Of a DNA stretch of 64,000 nucleotides, positions 62,690 to 64,000 are shown piece after piece; the stretch's first letter is position 1, and the number at the start of each line of letters is the position of its first letter. The stretch covers positions 4,461,501-4,525,500 of the forward strand of contig NZ_CP089309.1 in assembly GCF_021228795.1 (NCBI RefSeq), in the 5' to 3' direction. The position numbers were made by a program, and so were the translations under genes. The notes beneath the pieces are model-generated. The model saw only the letters and a list, made by a program, of their open reading frames with translations. It did not search any database and was not told the DNA's origin. This DNA comes from Thiocapsa bogorovii (GTDB lineage Bacteria > Pseudomonadota > Gammaproteobacteria > Chromatiales > Chromatiaceae).

Positions 62690-63016
62690 ATGATGAAAGG
62701 CGGAATCGGCAACTTGCTCAAGCAAGCGCAGAAGATGCAGGAAGACATGAAGCTGGCCCAAGAACGGCTCGCCTTGGAAGAGGTCGTCGGCGAGTCCGGC
62801 GGCGGCATGGTCAAGGTGACCATGAACGGCCGCTATCAGGTCAGTCGGGTGGAGATCGACCCCGGTGTGATGGGCGACGACAAAGAGATGCTCGAGGATC
62901 TCATCACCGCTGCCGTGAACGGTGCAAGCCAGCGCGTGGCCGAGAAGGCCAAGGAGAACATGGCCGAGCTGACCGCCGGGTTGCCTTTGCCGCCCGGGAT
63001 GAAGCTGCCCTTCTAG
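62690..63016 (+). CDS. YbaB/EbfC nucleoid-associated protein
   Basis: A 108-residue DNA-binding protein: [40 protein letters not shown] and [18 protein letters not shown] are typical of the family. It binds DNA as a dimer and lies between dnaX and recR as in many bacteria. Two ATG codons open the frame; either may start. Confidence 0.95.
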   Translation: MMKGGIGNLLKQAQKMQEDMKLAQERLALEEVVGESGGGMVKVTMNGRYQVSRVEIDPGVMGDDKEMLEDLITAAVNGASQRVAEKAKENMAELTAGLPLPPGMKLPF

Positions 63017-63031
63017 GCGCGGTCCGTCGCC

Positions 63032-63628
63032 GTGTCCGAGCGCCCGCTTCTCGGTCAATTGATCGATGCCTTGCGGTGCCTGCCGGGGGTCGGGCCGAAG
63101 TCGGCGCAGCGGATCGCCTTCCACCTGCTCGAGCGCGATCGCGAGGGCGGGGTTCGTTTGGCGCGGATCATGGCCGATGCCATGACCCGGATCCGGCGCT
63201 GTCGTCGCTGTCGCACCCTGACCGAGCAGGAGCTGTGCGGGTTGTGCACCAACCCGCATCGCGACGGCGGACTCTTGTGCGTGGTCGAGCAGCCCTCCGA
63301 GATCCTGGCCATCGAGCAGGCCACGGACTTTCGCGGACTCTATTTCGTGCTCGGCGGGAGGCTCTCGCCGCTCGAAGGGATCGGCCCGCAGGAGCTGGGC
63401 CTGGACCTGCTCGATGCCCGTCTGCAGGGCGGGGAGGTGCGCGAGGTGATCCTCGCCATCAGTCCGACCGTGGAGGGGAGTGCGACGGCGCACTTCATTG
63501 CCGAGTCCGCCGATCGGTACGGGGTGAGTGCGACCCGTATCGCCCACGGTGTGCCGCTGGGCGGAGAGCTTGAGTATCTGGACGGCGGAACGCTGGCGCT
63601 GGCCTTCAACGGCCGGCGCCGACTCTGA
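63032..63628 (+). CDS. recR: Recombination protein RecR
   Basis: A 198-residue protein of normal length. The helix-hairpin-helix [20 protein letters not shown] is at the N-terminus, the Cys4 zinc finger is in [18 protein letters not shown], and the Toprim domain is [20 protein letters not shown]. It works with RecF/RecO to load RecA at gaps. GTG 63032, 16 bp after ebfC, is the start. A composite repeat follows 13 bp after the stop. Confidence 0.95.
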   Translation: MSERPLLGQLIDALRCLPGVGPKSAQRIAFHLLERDREGGVRLARIMADAMTRIRRCRRCRTLTEQELCGLCTNPHRDGGLLCVVEQPSEILAIEQATDFRGLYFVLGGRLSPLEGIGPQELGLDLLDARLQGGEVREVILAISPTVEGSATAHFIAESADRYGVSATRIAHGVPLGGELEYLDGGTLALAFNGRRRL

Positions 63629-63641
63629 CACCACTGGCCTC

Positions 63642-63835
63642 TTAAACCGCGTCTAGAGCGACATGCGTCATTTTCATCATGTATTCGGCCTTGGGGGCTT
63701 CACCACCTTTGGTGGAGACGCGGTTTAATATTTTTACTTTTCAAAACGCTAAACCGCGCCGGCGTCAACAATCCTCAAATCTGCCGGGGCCGGTCCCATC
63801 CAAAAACATCACATACCGCGCTGGGCGCGGTTTAA
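63642..63835 (+). repeat. TTAAACCGCG composite repeat, copy 5 (upstream of HIT gene)
   Basis: H1 63642-63728 (TTAAACCGCGTCTAGAGCGA, TTGGGGGCTTCACCACC), a 21-bp T-rich spacer 63729-63749 and H2 63750-63835 (CCGGGGCCGGTCCCATCCAA, ending GGGCGCGGTTTAA). H2 ends 17 bp before the HIT gene ATG. It is the best-preserved copy and shows both H1 ends intact. Confidence 0.9.
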
Positions 63836-63852
63836 CGGAGCGGATCGCAACG

Positions 63853-64000
63853 ATGTCTGATACCATTTTCGGCAAGATCGCCACCGGCGAAGTCTCGGCC
63901 GACATCGTCTATCAAGACGATGACCTGGTCGCTTTCCGAGACCTCCATCCGCAAGCGCCGACACATATCCTGGTGATCCCGCGCAAGCCGATTCCGACCC
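63853..64000 (+). CDS. HIT-family nucleotide-binding protein, 5' part
   Basis: The first 49 codons: [40 protein letters not shown]. These match the start of HinT-type histidine-triad hydrolases, which cut AMP-amino bonds. The catalytic H-x-H-x-H lies beyond the window. The leader is occupied by a composite repeat up to 17 bp before the ATG. Confidence 0.85.
   Translation, partial: MSDTIFGKIATGEVSADIVYQDDDLVAFRDLHPQAPTHILVIPRKPIPT

Noticed and set aside
45026-63835. The TTAAACCGCG repeats as a CRISPR array
   Set aside because: Copies are kilobases apart, are themselves palindromic over 86 bp, and no cas gene or regular spacer series is present.

Overview
The window is high-GC chromosomal DNA from a gammaproteobacterium. 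The gene types (class I NrdA with an intein, LpxH, CysS, DnaX/EbfC/RecR, Wza/Wzc-type export, di-haem cytochrome c, NarX/NarL-type regulators) and the many short palindromic repeats would suit a purple sulfur bacterium (Chromatiaceae). That placement is inference: no rRNA or marker gene is present to prove it.

Layout. Positions 1-2,800 are accessory: a Phd/UPF0175-DUF3368 toxin-antitoxin pair, a group II intron that has lost its reverse transcriptase, and a frameshifted sulfotransferase remnant. Positions 2,847-29,804 are a polysaccharide biosynthesis and export region: a CapD-like dehydratase, a LegC-type aminotransferase, a sugar nucleotidyltransferase, an initiating sugar-phosphate transferase fused to a second Rossmann-like module, and a WbpM-type membrane dehydratase. 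On the other side of mobile DNA follow a nucleotide-sugar dehydrogenase, an O-antigen-ligase/polymerase, a PHP phosphatase, a Wza-type export lipoprotein, a Wzc/GumC-type tyrosine autokinase, a membrane-anchored J-domain protein, a helical-repeat protein and a FecR-like protein. The two halves are split by debris at 10.3-15.1 kb (IS3 element with a nonsense mutation, Rpn nuclease, FkbM and IS1182 remnants). The dehydrogenase is broken by a nested insertion: a short C+T-rich palindromic element inside the gene, and inside that an intact IS4-type element whose transposase carries an N-terminal DUF4338 (DruA-like) domain.

Positions 30,087-45,000 hold a VapBC pair beside a decayed VapC, a metallo-beta-lactamase/beta-CASP hydrolase, nrdA with a 379-residue LAGLIDADG intein and two NrdR-type boxes upstream, a CBS protein, a di-haem cytochrome, and an RND efflux operon that begins with an S24-like protein lacking the usual serine. 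Positions 45,000-64,000 are mostly housekeeping: an Atm1-type ABC exporter coupled to a NarX/NarL-like pair, rhodanese, YkgJ-type protein, lpxH, cyclophilin, cysS, lipoproteins, FAH-family hydrolase, a coiled-coil periplasmic protein, the SRP 4.5S RNA, dnaX, ybaB/ebfC, recR and the start of a HIT protein.

The most unusual feature is a composite repeat found five times between 45.0 and 63.9 kb. Each copy has two hairpin modules of about 86 bp, both bounded by TTAAACCGCG-type inverted ends, joined by a T-rich spacer of exactly 21 bp. Three copies point at a closely following gene start. One copy is cut by an IS1380 element with a 4-bp target duplication. I know of no name for this family. Several other palindromic repeat families (GTAGGGGCGA, GTAGGGTGGAC, CGTGACATCCGC types) are also scattered through intergenic DNA.
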